From Rossellomorea aquimaris (GTDB taxonomy: Bacteria > Bacillota > Bacilli > Bacillales > Bacillaceae_B): a stretch of 64,000 bases of DNA. Positions within the stretch are counted from its first letter, which is position 1; each line of letters opens with the position of its first letter. Shown here piece after piece: positions 1 through 8,189 of the stretch. The position numbers and the translations under genes are program-made. The notes below the pieces were generated by a model that was not told the DNA's origin, did no database searches, and saw only the letters and a program-made list of their open reading frames with translations. Location of the stretch: the NCBI RefSeq assembly GCF_020172085.1, contig NZ_JAIVAT010000005.1:248001-312000 (forward strand), given 5' to 3'.

Positions 1-1
1 T

Positions 2-1501
2 CAATACGTATAGACGATTCATTTCCTCCAGATACTTTTCCTCCCCGGCCTCCAAGCAATCGATCGCCTTTAATAAAAACCGCTGTGCTTTCCCTGGCTG
101 TATGGTATCCAGATAAATTCTGCCGATCCCTTCATACGCTTTACTTAGCATAACCGGGTCGTTTATTGCAAGTCTGATCCCACTCGTGTAAGCTTTTTCA
201 GCTTTTTCATAAAACGACCGGTATCGAAAAAATTCTCCCTGATAAAACCACAAAGAATAGTAAACATCCTTTAATGACTCGGGTATTTCCCCCAAATAGT
301 CACCAAGGGTTTCGAGCTGTCCGCCTTTCATCATCCCTTCAGCTTCCCGTACAAGGATGGCACATACAGCTTCGATGTTATCCATCTTCATATAATGAAA
401 GATCGCTTTCTCCCACTTCCCACGGCCTTCAAAGAATCTGGCGCACTTTAACTGAAGTTCCTTATATAGTCCAATGTTTTCTTCTTTTAATTTACGTTCT
501 AAAAAAGTTTGAAACAAGGCATGAAGACGAAAATGGTGTGCACCTTTCATTTCCTGAAGGAGGGCATTTTTCTCAGACAACTGCTTCAGCATTTGTCCGG
601 ATCCCGGCAGCTCAAAGATGGCTTCACATGTGGTACCATCTATTTCATCCAGGATTGAGATTTGCTTAAGGAACTGCTGCACGATTGGTGTTTGCTTGGA
701 GAACACCTCGTGGGCCAAATAATGAAAGAGTTCTTCCAGGGAGGAATGCTGCCCCACTATGAGAATATCCGGGTTGTCCTGTAGCTGCGAATGAATCATG
801 CTGACAGCAATCACCCATCCTTCGGTCAAGTCACAGATCGCATCAAGCTGGGATTCCGAAATGATGGTTTCATGAAAGTCTGTCAGCAGCATTTCCATCT
901 CTTCTTTCGTCAAACACAAATCACATTCAGTTATCTCCAGTAATTGACGGGATATTTTCATCTGTATAAATGAGGCCCATGAAGGTTTTGTACGTGTAGA
1001 AAGAAAAAAATGTATATGATCGGGTAAATATTCGATGATTTTCTCCATCCACTGATTGATGAGAAACGAATGATCCACAAGATGATAGTCATCAACAATG
1101 ATGGTAAAGGAATGGGGAATCTTCATGCATTCATTAATAAATAATGCACTTAACCGATAGATATCGTCATCTTTCATATATTGACCCATGGACCGGACCT
1201 GTTCCTTTAGTTCTTCGCCAAAATGCGGGAACTGCTTTTGGATACTGTACACGATATTAGTGACGAAAGGGACGAGGCCGTCATCTGTCTGAGTGACGGA
1301 ATACCAACAATAATCAGGTTTTACATCCTGCAAAAACTGGCTGATAGCCGTACTCTTCCCATAACCTGCCCCTGAATGAATAATCACTAACTTATAATCT
1401 GTAACCGTTCTCATTTTCCTCATTAAGCTTGGGCGCCTAATGTAAGAATTTTTGACAACAGGCGGCACAAACTTGGTTTCAATGATTGGAAATTCTGTCA
1501 C
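2..1501 (-). CDS. MalT/LuxR-type ATP-binding transcriptional regulator (C-terminus outside window)
   Basis: The reading frame stays open to the window edge, giving about 500 residues of a larger protein. It starts at a GTG preceded by GAGGGTGG. A Walker A motif SGAGYGKST lies at about residues 43-51, followed by a stretch with IIVDDYHLVD that fits a Walker B region, then winged-helix-like and helical repeat segments rich in K-A/Y-A patterns. This order (P-loop STAND ATPase, helical repeats, C-terminal LuxR helix-turn-helix) is that of MalT-like regulators, which bind an inducer through the repeat region and activate transcription in an ATP-dependent way. The helix-turn-helix would lie left of position 1, so the LuxR assignment is inferred. 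Inducer and target are unknown. Confidence 0.75.
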   Translation of the reverse strand, partial: MTEFPIIETKFVPPVVKNSYIRRPSLMRKMRTVTDYKLVIIHSGAGYGKSTAISQFLQDVKPDYCWYSVTQTDDGLVPFVTNIVYSIQKQFPHFGEELKEQVRSMGQYMKDDDIYRLSALFINECMKIPHSFTIIVDDYHLVDHSFLINQWMEKIIEYLPDHIHFFLSTRTKPSWASFIQMKISRQLLEITECDLCLTKEEMEMLLTDFHETIISESQLDAICDLTEGWVIAVSMIHSQLQDNPDILIVGQHSSLEELFHYLAHEVFSKQTPIVQQFLKQISILDEIDGTTCEAIFELPGSGQMLKQLSEKNALLQEMKGAHHFRLHALFQTFLERKLKEENIGLYKELQLKCARFFEGRGKWEKAIFHYMKMDNIEAVCAILVREAEGMMKGGQLETLGDYLGEIPESLKDVYYSLWFYQGEFFRYRSFYEKAEKAYTSGIRLAINDPVMLSKAYEGIGRIYLDTIQPGKAQRFLLKAIDCLEAGEEKYLEEMNRLYVL

Positions 1502-1584
1502 AAAACCACCCTCGAAACGTACGAATTTTCTTACTATTCTACCATATTATATTGAATATAGGAGGACAACTAGTACATAATTCG

Positions 1585-1620
1585 CAAAAAAAGAAGACGA
1601 CTCGTATATGAGCCGCCTTC
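1585..1620 (-). terminator. Rho-independent terminator after signal peptidase gene
   Basis: Imperfect hairpin GAAGaCGaCTC / GAGcCGcCTTC, followed on the minus strand by a run of six T. It lies 10 bp after the stop of the signal peptidase gene. Confidence 0.7.
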
Positions 1621-1629
1621 TCCTTCACT

Positions 1630-2190
1630 CTATTCTCTAAATTGTACATCCCATTCATTGATCGGCCAATAGCGAAGGTCCACTTTCCCGACAATCTGTT
1701 CCCGATCCACAAACCCGAAGTAACGACTATCCATGCTTCCACGGCGATTATCCCCAAGTACGAATATCTTCCCCTTTGGAACTGTTTTCTCACCGGTGAT
1801 TTCCTGAAGGGTAAAATCACCCGTCAGCTTACTCCCAATATACTCCTGCTTGAATTTCTTTAAGTAAGGTTCAGGATAATACTCTCCATTTACATATAGC
1901 TTGTCGTCTTTATAAACAATTTTATCTCCTGGCAATCCGATGATTCGCTTCACATAATCTTCTTCTTCATTTGCATGAAATACGACCACATCAAAGCGGT
2001 CCAATTCCCCGATATGATAACCTATTTTATTGACAACCAATTTATTTCCATCCTGAAGTGTCGGCATCATGGACTCGCCTTCCACCACATAGTTGGAGAA
2101 GAGAAAGGTGCGAATGATGATGAAGATGATTAATCCAATTCCCAGGGCTTTGATCCACTCGAGTCCTTCTCTTTTTACCTCTTCTCTCAA
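1630..2190 (-). CDS. lepB: Type I signal peptidase (SipV-like)
   Basis: Membrane-bound serine protease that removes signal peptides from secreted preproteins on the outer face of the membrane. The 186 residues have one N-terminal membrane segment (about 15-32), the catalytic serine in VEGESMMPTL (S40), the catalytic lysine in YVKRIIGLPGDK (K81) and the GDNRRGSMDSR box (about 146-156). All are diagnostic of the S26 family, and the length fits the single-spanning Bacillus Sip enzymes. The start overlaps the stop of the upstream TVP38 gene by 4 bp, so the two are translationally coupled. The same pair (yhjE-sipV) occurs in B. subtilis, which suggests SipV orthology; Bacillus genomes carry several sip paralogues, so the exact paralogue is inferred. 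Confidence 0.93.
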   Translation of the reverse strand: MREEVKREGLEWIKALGIGLIIFIIIRTFLFSNYVVEGESMMPTLQDGNKLVVNKIGYHIGELDRFDVVVFHANEEEDYVKRIIGLPGDKIVYKDDKLYVNGEYYPEPYLKKFKQEYIGSKLTGDFTLQEITGEKTVPKGKIFVLGDNRRGSMDSRYFGFVDREQIVGKVDLRYWPINEWDVQFRE

Positions 2191-2828
2191 TTTGATTCCT
2201 CCTGCTTTTTCCGTTCAATTCGTTGGTCTATTTCCATTTTCTTATTCAGATGTATCTCAATTCGTTTTCCTATAAACCATAATACGAAAATAATGGCTAC
2301 AACAATCACTGTACGTATGGGTTGTTTTACTAATGATATAATATCATATCCGATAAAGCTTATGGTGAATATCATCACCATTTTCCCTGTCACCACTGCC
2401 AGCATATATTGAGCAATGCTGATGGAGGACATTCCTGCCACCACATTTACTAAAGCAGATGGAGTAAACGGGAAACATAACAGAATGAATAATGGTCCAA
2501 ACCCATGCCTGTCTACCCATTTGGTCAACCGATTCACCTGACGGTTCTTTCTTAAGAAGCGGAAAACACGTGTCTCCCCGTACCTCCTTACCAAGAGGAA
2601 TACAATCAGGGCACCGAGGGTCGCTCCGATCCATGAAAACAGAAACCCCCACCATAATCCGAACGCATTCGCATTGGCTGTCACAAACACGACCAGTGGA
2701 AGGAACGGAAGAAACGCCTCCAACAACGGAAGCAGGATCCCTGGAATCGGTCCAAATGAACGATATTGCTGAATTAAATCCATCATATTTTCAAGCGTAA
2801 ACCAATCTTTTATCGTATTGATATTCAT
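2187..2828 (-). CDS. yhjE: TVP38/TMEM64 family membrane protein (YhjE-like)
   Basis: Integral membrane protein of the SNARE-associated (VTT/DedA-like) family, 213 residues. It has about five hydrophobic segments and the family core around LLEAFLPFLPLVVFVTANA (about 36-55) and CFPFTPSALVNVVAGMS (about 118-134). The C-terminal tail is highly charged and cytoplasmic. The molecular activity is not settled for bacterial members; related DedA proteins affect lipid carrier recycling and membrane potential. It is the first gene of a two-gene unit with signal peptidase (ATGA overlap). Its 5' region contains a phased 21-bp repeat array. Confidence 0.88.
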   Translation of the reverse strand: MNINTIKDWFTLENMMDLIQQYRSFGPIPGILLPLLEAFLPFLPLVVFVTANANAFGLWWGFLFSWIGATLGALIVFLLVRRYGETRVFRFLRKNRQVNRLTKWVDRHGFGPLFILLCFPFTPSALVNVVAGMSSISIAQYMLAVVTGKMVMIFTISFIGYDIISLVKQPIRTVIVVAIIFVLWFIGKRIEIHLNKKMEIDQRIERKKQEESN

Positions 2829-3100
2829 ATTATATGTTTCCCCTTAAACGACCATGAACAGATATACTCATTTCGTCTTCACTACTTCCTATTTTCATCA
2901 TATCACACCAGGACAGGATTTCCATACGGTATTCTTTCGCGTCGTTTTTATTAATACAAGGTTGCCTAAAGTTGTGGATTGTAAACCTTTTTCTGGAGGG
3001 GAATTTCTGGTGATGAGGGGTCCTGACATGTAAAATCTATAATAGTAATGGAAGATAAATCTTCATCCAGCTGTTGATTCCCCTGTCTGTCCATCCGTTA

Positions 3101-3195
3101 TGATCGACTTCTTTCCACTTATTATCGACTTTGGGCATTATTTTATCGACTTATTCATTTTATTCTCGACTTCTCCCAATATATTATCGACCTTC
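3101..3195. repeat. Phased repeat array 1, core ATTATCGACTT
   Basis: Five copies of (T)TATCGACTT or close variants have their ATCGAC cores starting at 3103, 3124, 3145, 3165 (CTCGAC) and 3186. Spacings are 21, 21, 20 and 21 bp. The sequence between cores is AT-rich and mostly unlike from unit to unit. The last unit carries the variant ATTATCGACCTT. The array lies between the yuxL-like gene's terminator and the yhjE-like gene, both on the minus strand. A related array is at 49551-49670. Confidence 0.85.
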
Positions 3196-3215
3196 CCCTC
3201 CGCCTTCATTCCGCA

Positions 3216-3251
3216 CTAAAAAAGCTGCCATCCCCAAAGGAAATGGCAGCT
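3216..3251 (-). terminator. Terminator of the S9 peptidase gene
   Basis: Stem GCTGCCAT / ATGGCAGC with an 11-nt loop, followed on the minus strand by TTTTT. It lies just after the stop of the peptidase gene. Confidence 0.85.
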
Positions 3252-3257
3252 GCCTTT

Positions 3258-5228
3258 CTATAAATACTTGCCGAACCAATCGACGATTTCCTGTAATCGG
3301 GCTTCCCGCAAGGATAGCTTTCCAGTCCGGGACAGATTATGGTTGGATTCCGGGAAGCGGACGAATCTCGCCTCTTTGTTCTCCCGTTTCAACGCAATGA
3401 AAAGCTGTTCGGCCTGCTCAATCGGACAGCGGTAATCCTTTTCACTGTGAAGAATCAACAGGGGTGTGTTCATATGCTTCACGTAAGCGAGTGGTGAGTG
3501 CTTCCAAAGGGTTTCAATGTCTCCAAGATCACTTTGGATCTGCCACTCGGAGAAATAGTAACCGATATCACTGACTCCGTAAAAACTGATCCAGTTGCTG
3601 ATGGAACGCTGGGTCACAGCCGCCTTAAATCTGTCGCTGTGCCCGATGATCCAGTTGGTCATGAAGCCGCCGTAGCTTCCACCGGTTACGCCCATGCGGT
3701 TTTCATCAATAAAAGGATATTCCTCCAATGCATAGTCCACTGCACGCATGATATCTTCATAATCTCCACCGCCGTAGTCACCCCTCACGGCATCGACGAA
3801 CTCCTGGCCATAACCATGACTGCCTCGTGGATTAACATACAAGACAACATAGCCACTGCTCGCGAGCACCTGGAATTCATGAAAGAACGTATTCCCGTAC
3901 ATTGTATGCGGGCCGCCATGTATCTCAACGATAAGCGGATATTTCTTTCCTTCCTCGTATCCGACAGGTTTCAAGATCCAGCCTTGAACCTGCCAACCTT
4001 TCGCCCCTTGGTACATGAAGGATTCGGGAGAAGCCACGTCACGAGCTGCCAGCCAATCTCCGTTTAAATCGGTGACTTTCGTCAGTTCTCCAGTCGGTAC
4101 GTGAAGCGTAAACAATTCACCAGGCTCTGTCGGCTTACTCATCGTAAGCAGGATGATTTGTCGATCAGAATCCAGATCGAATCCATAGACATGCTGCTGC
4201 TCCTGTAAAAGCGCAGGATAAATTGCCCCTTCAATATGTGCATAGTAAAGAACGGTATTGCCCCCATCGGAGGCTAGGAAATAAAAGCTTTCATTGTCCT
4301 TTGACCACTGTATTCCCGTTTGGGAAGATCCCTGGATAGAGTCGCTATTGAGAAAATCCCCTACGGGAACGTCCATCCCTTCTGTCAGGCAAACGGAGCG
4401 TCCCGCCTGTAGGTCATGAACCCATACCTTATTATGAGTAGCGTTCTCATATTCACGATTATGACCCGTATAGGCAAGGTGCTTTCCGTCCGGGGACCAG
4501 CTTGCTTCTCCGTAGTACCCATGCTCCCCGTTTATTTGTTGAAACACTCCTGATTCAAGGTGCAATAGGTATAAGTCGGATTGAAACGAGAAGTCCCTAT
4601 TGGTTGTCTTGTCCGTCGAGATGGACAGATATTTTCCGTCCGGGGACCAGGAGTGAAGGGCGTAATCATGCTTGTCATCCGTAACTCTTCTCATTTCTTT
4701 CGTTCCTATATCCACGCATACGACCTGTGAATATGAATCATCATGGAAGCCGCGATCATCGCTTTTATATTTCATGCTTGTGGCAATAAACGGCTTTGGC
4801 TTCTTCTCTTTTTCTTCCTTGTGATCAAACGTCTCGCCTTTCTCTAAACGAATCGACAAAGCAATCTTTTCACCGCAAGGAGACCAGACAGGATTCGAGA
4901 CCCCATTCGGGCAGTCCGTGACCGGCTCTGCCTCCCCTCCATCCCGGCTGATCAAGTATAGCTGATTGACACCGGACCGGTTGGAGATAAAAGCGATTCC
5001 CCCTCCATCTGGTGACCATCTTGGTGACGAGATTTTTTGTTTGCCGAAGGTCCACTGACGGGTGGACTGATTTTTCAGATCGATACTATGTAAGGTTGAA
5101 ACATATTCATCTTTTTCTTCGCATAAAACAGTTTGAACGAACAAGGCCTCTTCCCCACTTGGTGAGAGCCTCGGATCTGATACTGCTTTTAATTTGTAGA
5201 GGTCTTTTATCGTCATGCCTTTTTTCAT
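3258..5228 (-). CDS. S9 family peptidase, acylaminoacyl-peptidase-like (YuxL-like)
   Basis: Predicted cytoplasmic serine peptidase of the prolyl oligopeptidase family, 656 residues. The N-terminal two thirds carry repeated WSPDG/WSPCG blades of a TolB/WD40-like beta-propeller. The C-terminal alpha/beta-hydrolase domain (from about residue 390) has the nucleophile in GVTGGSYGGF (S about 517), the acid in LILHSEKDYRCP and the histidine in FPESNHNLSR. This layout matches B. subtilis YuxL. It is transcribed alone, divergently from the yhjD-like gene. It probably trims short or N-acylated peptides; the substrate is not known. Confidence 0.9.
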   Translation of the reverse strand: MKKGMTIKDLYKLKAVSDPRLSPSGEEALFVQTVLCEEKDEYVSTLHSIDLKNQSTRQWTFGKQKISSPRWSPDGGGIAFISNRSGVNQLYLISRDGGEAEPVTDCPNGVSNPVWSPCGEKIALSIRLEKGETFDHKEEKEKKPKPFIATSMKYKSDDRGFHDDSYSQVVCVDIGTKEMRRVTDDKHDYALHSWSPDGKYLSISTDKTTNRDFSFQSDLYLLHLESGVFQQINGEHGYYGEASWSPDGKHLAYTGHNREYENATHNKVWVHDLQAGRSVCLTEGMDVPVGDFLNSDSIQGSSQTGIQWSKDNESFYFLASDGGNTVLYYAHIEGAIYPALLQEQQHVYGFDLDSDRQIILLTMSKPTEPGELFTLHVPTGELTKVTDLNGDWLAARDVASPESFMYQGAKGWQVQGWILKPVGYEEGKKYPLIVEIHGGPHTMYGNTFFHEFQVLASSGYVVLYVNPRGSHGYGQEFVDAVRGDYGGGDYEDIMRAVDYALEEYPFIDENRMGVTGGSYGGFMTNWIIGHSDRFKAAVTQRSISNWISFYGVSDIGYYFSEWQIQSDLGDIETLWKHSPLAYVKHMNTPLLILHSEKDYRCPIEQAEQLFIALKRENKEARFVRFPESNHNLSRTGKLSLREARLQEIVDWFGKYL

Positions 5229-5431
5229 TCCGGCACCTTCCTTTCTTTCTGTTCCCTTTCTATTTCGCCATTGGAAAACCTATTCCCTTCACGGATAAAA
5301 ACCTGTATTCCTCTTCATAATAGAAACAAATTCAAATTCTACAACTTTCCCTATTGAAAGTAAATTGAAATCAACGTAAAATAAAAATACGAACACATGT
5401 TCTAATCTAAGGTGAAAAGGAGTCTTTTCAT

Positions 5432-5821
5432 ATGACAAGAATCCCGGAAAATGATCGAAATATTTTGGAGCAGGCGATTTATCTGCCCATGGTACTGACG
5501 ATTTTGAATCGCGACCTGCAAATCGTCGACAGCAGTCCATTTAAATTAAAGCGTCCTTATTTAGAGTTGATCGAGGAGACGATGAAGGTCATTCAAGGGG
5601 AACTCGCACACGTTAAAAAGTATATGCGAACGAATAAGATGAAAGTTGAACGGATGCAATCGGATGATGCATTCACGATGTATATGTTTCTGTATAAAGG
5701 ATATGAAGAGCACCATAATTACTTTAATCCGCGCCTCAGGAACCGGGTGGAGGATTTAATGAGGCATTATTTGTACCGACGCTTTATGGAAACAAAGACT
5801 GACACAACAAAAGAAGCGTGA
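5432..5821 (+). CDS. yhjD: Conserved hypothetical protein YhjD-like
   Basis: A soluble 129-residue protein of unknown function with no membrane segment or known catalytic motif. It is mostly helical and charged, with a basic middle and the sequence MTRIPENDRN at the start. The ribosome site AAAAGGAG lies 11 bp upstream of the ATG. Size, start sequence and position close to yhjE and comK agree with B. subtilis YhjD, a small sporulation-associated protein of unknown role. The assignment rests on recall of that family and on neighbourhood. The gene converges on comK and shares the hairpin at its 3' end. Confidence 0.65.
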   Translation: MTRIPENDRNILEQAIYLPMVLTILNRDLQIVDSSPFKLKRPYLELIEETMKVIQGELAHVKKYMRTNKMKVERMQSDDAFTMYMFLYKGYEEHHNYFNPRLRNRVEDLMRHYLYRRFMETKTDTTKEA

Positions 5822-5836
5822 TGTTGTCTCACGCAT
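5816..5836. terminator. Bidirectional hairpin between yhjD-like and comK
   Basis: GCGTGA / TCACGC stem with a 7-nt loop spanning the two convergent stop codons, followed by a short T-rich stretch on the plus strand. The stops are only 8 bp apart. Confidence 0.5.
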
Positions 5837-6398
5837 CAGTTTTATGGATGTGTCTATTAAGATAAAACATTTTAACATTACCCGTTTCGGACTGTACCTT
5901 CGCATTATATTTACTTTCCATCTCTGCGATTCGCTGTGTATAGGCAATACGCAAATCAGAGGTGCGGAGCATTTGATTTTCAAAGGAACTGTATGAGATG
6001 GGGACCGTGCAGGTTTCATTATTTTGGAGAAAAATCCGTGTTGATCCGTTTGTCATCCGTTCATACCCCCGGACATGGGAATGAGAGACCCAGGCACATT
6101 CCTGCTTGACTGGAGAAGATGTCGGGAATAGATAAATGGACAGATCAGGATTTACCATGATGGGGGCTTTGTAGATGATACCCGTAAGTTTTTTTGTACC
6201 TTCTTTTCTGCCCTCATATGAGCAGCCAAAGAATTCACAGCTTTTCTTCAAGATATCAAAAGGTTTAAACGGGGACACCAATACGTCATCCATTTCTATT
6301 ATTTTCGTAAATGTCCTGGCACCGTACTCCATAGGCTGAAGGATCATTGTATGGGGATTCACTTCATATTCTTCTATAATTCGAGATTTTTCTCTCAT
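5829..6398 (-). CDS. comK: Competence transcription factor ComK
   Basis: Master activator of late competence genes; binds AT-rich K-boxes in the minor groove. Family landmarks are present: YEVN near the N-terminus, KSCEFFGCSYEGRKEGT, PIMVNPDLSIYLFPTSS, CAWVSHSHV and PISYSSFENQMLRT. The ATG at 6398 is chosen because GGAGGCGATGAA precedes it; the in-frame ATG 30 bp upstream has no ribosome site. The product is about 189 residues, close to the usual 190. The C-terminal tail after the FENQ box diverges from B. subtilis, where it carries the MecA-binding region. A divergent IDEAL-domain gene faces it across an AT-rich intergenic region. Confidence 0.93.
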   Translation of the reverse strand: MREKSRIIEEYEVNPHTMILQPMEYGARTFTKIIEMDDVLVSPFKPFDILKKSCEFFGCSYEGRKEGTKKLTGIIYKAPIMVNPDLSIYLFPTSSPVKQECAWVSHSHVRGYERMTNGSTRIFLQNNETCTVPISYSSFENQMLRTSDLRIAYTQRIAEMESKYNAKVQSETGNVKMFYLNRHIHKTDA

Positions 6399-6429
6399 TT
6401 CATCGCCTCCATTTACATTTTTCTCCAAA

Positions 6430-6594
6430 ATAATACCACAAATTTCGAGGATTGTCTGCTATATTTTTAAAAATTCTGAAATTAGACAATCGCCACTCAT
6501 AAACGAATAAAAAATTATCTGAATATTTAATTTTTTAGTTGAATTTTTAATACTTACACCATATACTAATAAAAAGAATTCAGGGGTGACGTAT
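6430..6594. promoter_or_regulatory. AT-rich divergent promoter region of comK and IDEAL gene
   Basis: This 165-bp stretch is rich in A and T tracts. It holds a near K-box, AATA-N5-TTTT around 6523-6535, and a direct repeat GAATATTTAAT / GAATTTTTAAT starting at 6521 and 6541, 20 bp apart. ComK autoregulates through paired AAAAN5TTTT boxes in B. subtilis; no perfect box was found, so the assignment is tentative. Confidence 0.35.
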
Positions 6595-6834
6595 ATGGAA
6601 AGCAAAAAGTCCTATACAGAAATGATGAAAGCCGCCGCCGCCATTAACCGGAAGAAATCCGCTGAAAGAAGCGTAATGGAAATCTATATCGATATGGTGC
6701 TGCATGAAAGCATCCTAATGACACAGAAAACCAAACTTCTAACCGACATTGATGCCGCCCTGGATACTAAAGATAAAGAATTGTTCATGAAATTAACAAA
6801 AGAATTGAATGAATTGAACATAAGCTACGGATAA
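6595..6834 (+). CDS. IDEAL-domain small protein next to comK
   Basis: A 79-residue soluble protein. The C-terminal half (IYIDMVLHESILMTQK ... LFMKLTKELNEL) matches the IDEAL domain, a short helical module of Bacillales proteins of unknown function, named after a conserved ...IDxAL... pattern visible as DIDAAL. ATG 6595 is preferred because AGGGGTG precedes it; the GTG at 6586 lies inside that ribosome site. In B. subtilis a small gene (yhzC) also neighbours comK, which may be the counterpart. It is divergent from comK and ends at its own terminator. Confidence 0.75.
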   Translation: MESKKSYTEMMKAAAAINRKKSAERSVMEIYIDMVLHESILMTQKTKLLTDIDAALDTKDKELFMKLTKELNELNISYG

Positions 6835-6840
6835 TCATAA

Positions 6841-6879
6841 AATGGCTGACTCCACTTCTGAGTCAGCCATTCCCTTTTT
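6841..6879 (+). terminator. Terminator after IDEAL gene
   Basis: Stem AATGGCTGACTC / GAGTCAGCCATT with a 7-nt loop, then CCCTTTTT. Confidence 0.9.
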
Positions 6880-6937
6880 AATGGACGGGCCTTTCGTCCT
6901 TCTTCATGCATGACATCCTCTCGAATGGCAGAAGCTA

Positions 6938-7636
6938 ATGGTTAACTTGAATACGATGGAGCGAAACATCATGATCTTATTTATTAAAGTTCTGGTCCTA
7001 TACTTGATCACCATCGCGGCCATGAGGCTGATGGGGAAATCAACAATCGTTCAAATGACCCCCTACGACCTGGTAGCCATCATCATCGTAGGTACGATCG
7101 CATCCGAGCCATTGATCTCAACCAAATTCTGGCCGACCATCACAGCCCTTGTCTTTCTTGTCGGCCTCCACGTACTCTTCTCATTCATGACATTGAGTCA
7201 ATGGGGAAACCGCTTCTTTCTTGGAGAACCGACTTTGTTGATAAAGGATGGCGAAATACTGGAGGATAATCTCGAGAAATCCAAGATCTCTCTTATTCAA
7301 TTAACGTCCATCCTCAGGTCCCAGGGCTACCCTAAGATTTCAGATGTAGACTATGCCATGCTCGAACCCATCGGTGAAGTAAGCGTCATCCCCAAGGTAG
7401 AAAATACACCTGTTACCGTTCAGCACCTCAATTTAAACATCGACGACGAAGGACTCCCGATTTCAGTCATTGTCGACGGGAAGATTCAAGCCCGGAATCT
7501 TCAACTTCTGGGAAAGTCAAAAGAATGGCTGGAAACGCAGTTAACCAACTCGAACCTGCATCATAAAGATGTCATCTTCGCCTATATGACGGAAAAAGCG
7601 AAAAACCTTGTCATCAGTAAAAGGGAAAAGGCCTAG
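6938..7636 (+). CDS. DUF421 (YetF-like) membrane protein
   Basis: Three N-terminal membrane helices are followed by a cytoplasmic alpha/beta domain. The family core GKSTIVQMTPYDLVAIIIVGTIASEP spans the first two helices, and the C-terminal domain contains LIKDGEILEDNL and VIVDGKI, typical of YetF/YrbG/YcaP proteins. The function is not established; several relatives are expressed in spores or under stress. The start is uncertain: 6938 has a weak ribosome site, while ATG 6971 (MILFIKVLV) is preceded by TGGAGCG nine bases upstream and would match the short N-terminus of relatives. Monocistronic, with its own terminator. Confidence 0.85.
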   Translation: MVNLNTMERNIMILFIKVLVLYLITIAAMRLMGKSTIVQMTPYDLVAIIIVGTIASEPLISTKFWPTITALVFLVGLHVLFSFMTLSQWGNRFFLGEPTLLIKDGEILEDNLEKSKISLIQLTSILRSQGYPKISDVDYAMLEPIGEVSVIPKVENTPVTVQHLNLNIDDEGLPISVIVDGKIQARNLQLLGKSKEWLETQLTNSNLHHKDVIFAYMTEKAKNLVISKREKA

Positions 7637-7664
7637 TCACCAAAATGTGACCAGGCCTTTTTCT
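7627..7664 (+). terminator. Terminator after DUF421 gene
   Basis: Stem AAAGGCCTaGTCAC / GTGACcAGGCCTTT with loop CAAAAT, then TTT. The left arm overlaps the stop codon. Confidence 0.88.
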
Positions 7665-7683
7665 TCATATTCGCTTCAAGGAT

Positions 7684-8004
7684 TTAAAATAAAAAATTCC
7701 CGTAAGCTTTCATTGTTAAATAGAATGCTACCATGGTATAAATTAAAGCTGTCCAAAATGAAATCGAATGATAAAATTGTTTCTTTTTTTCTTTTATCAT
7801 ATACTTGCCCCTTTGAGACATATAACCATCTCCGTTTACATAGATGATGATCAACGTAACTAATATCCCAATAATCAAAGACCATTCCATGATGGGCCGA
7901 CCCGTTTTAAGATAACTTAAAAATGGTAACCCTAACAGTGCTAGCATAGTGAAAGCAAATCTACTACATAACAACAGCCATTTACTTTGTATCATTACTT
8001 CCAT
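7684..8004 (-). CDS. Small three-helix membrane protein, unknown
   Basis: A 106-residue protein with hydrophobic segments at about 8-30, 40-56 and 82-100, separated by a basic loop containing GDGYMSQRGKYMIKEKKKQ. GAGGAG lies 9 bp upstream of the ATG, supporting real translation. I do not recognise the family. No partner gene is evident: it converges with the DUF421 gene and is separated from the M48 protease by a strong hairpin. Confidence 0.65.
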   Translation of the reverse strand: MEVMIQSKWLLLCSRFAFTMLALLGLPFLSYLKTGRPIMEWSLIIGILVTLIIIYVNGDGYMSQRGKYMIKEKKKQFYHSISFWTALIYTMVAFYLTMKAYGNFLF

Positions 8005-8094
8005 TCCATCAGCTCCTCTATGACAAAAAATTCAGATTATTTTATTGTTACTTATATTACCATATATATTAAAAATATGTAACTTTTTCCAATT

Positions 8095-8150
8095 AAAAAT
8101 CCGAACGATTTCGAATTTCATAAAAGAAGTTCGAAAATCGTTCGGATTTT
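8095..8150. terminator. Strong bidirectional terminator
   Basis: Stem CCGAACGATTTCGAA / TTCGAAAATCGTTCGG, flanked by AAAAAT on the left and ATTTTAC on the right. The M48 gene stop lies 40 bp to the right, so its main use is for that minus-strand gene. Confidence 0.85.
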
Positions 8151-8189
8151 ACTTTAACTAAATCACTTTTGTCCCAGCCTCTTTTCTCT

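Noticed and set aside
3101-3195. CRISPR array
   Set aside because: Repeats are only about 11 bp and the spacers about 10 bp, and no cas gene is near; CRISPR repeats and spacers are usually 23-50 bp.
3498-4067. Plus-strand frame of 189 codons inside the S9 peptidase gene
   Set aside because: It lies on the opposite strand of a well-supported gene and has no family features or ribosome site.
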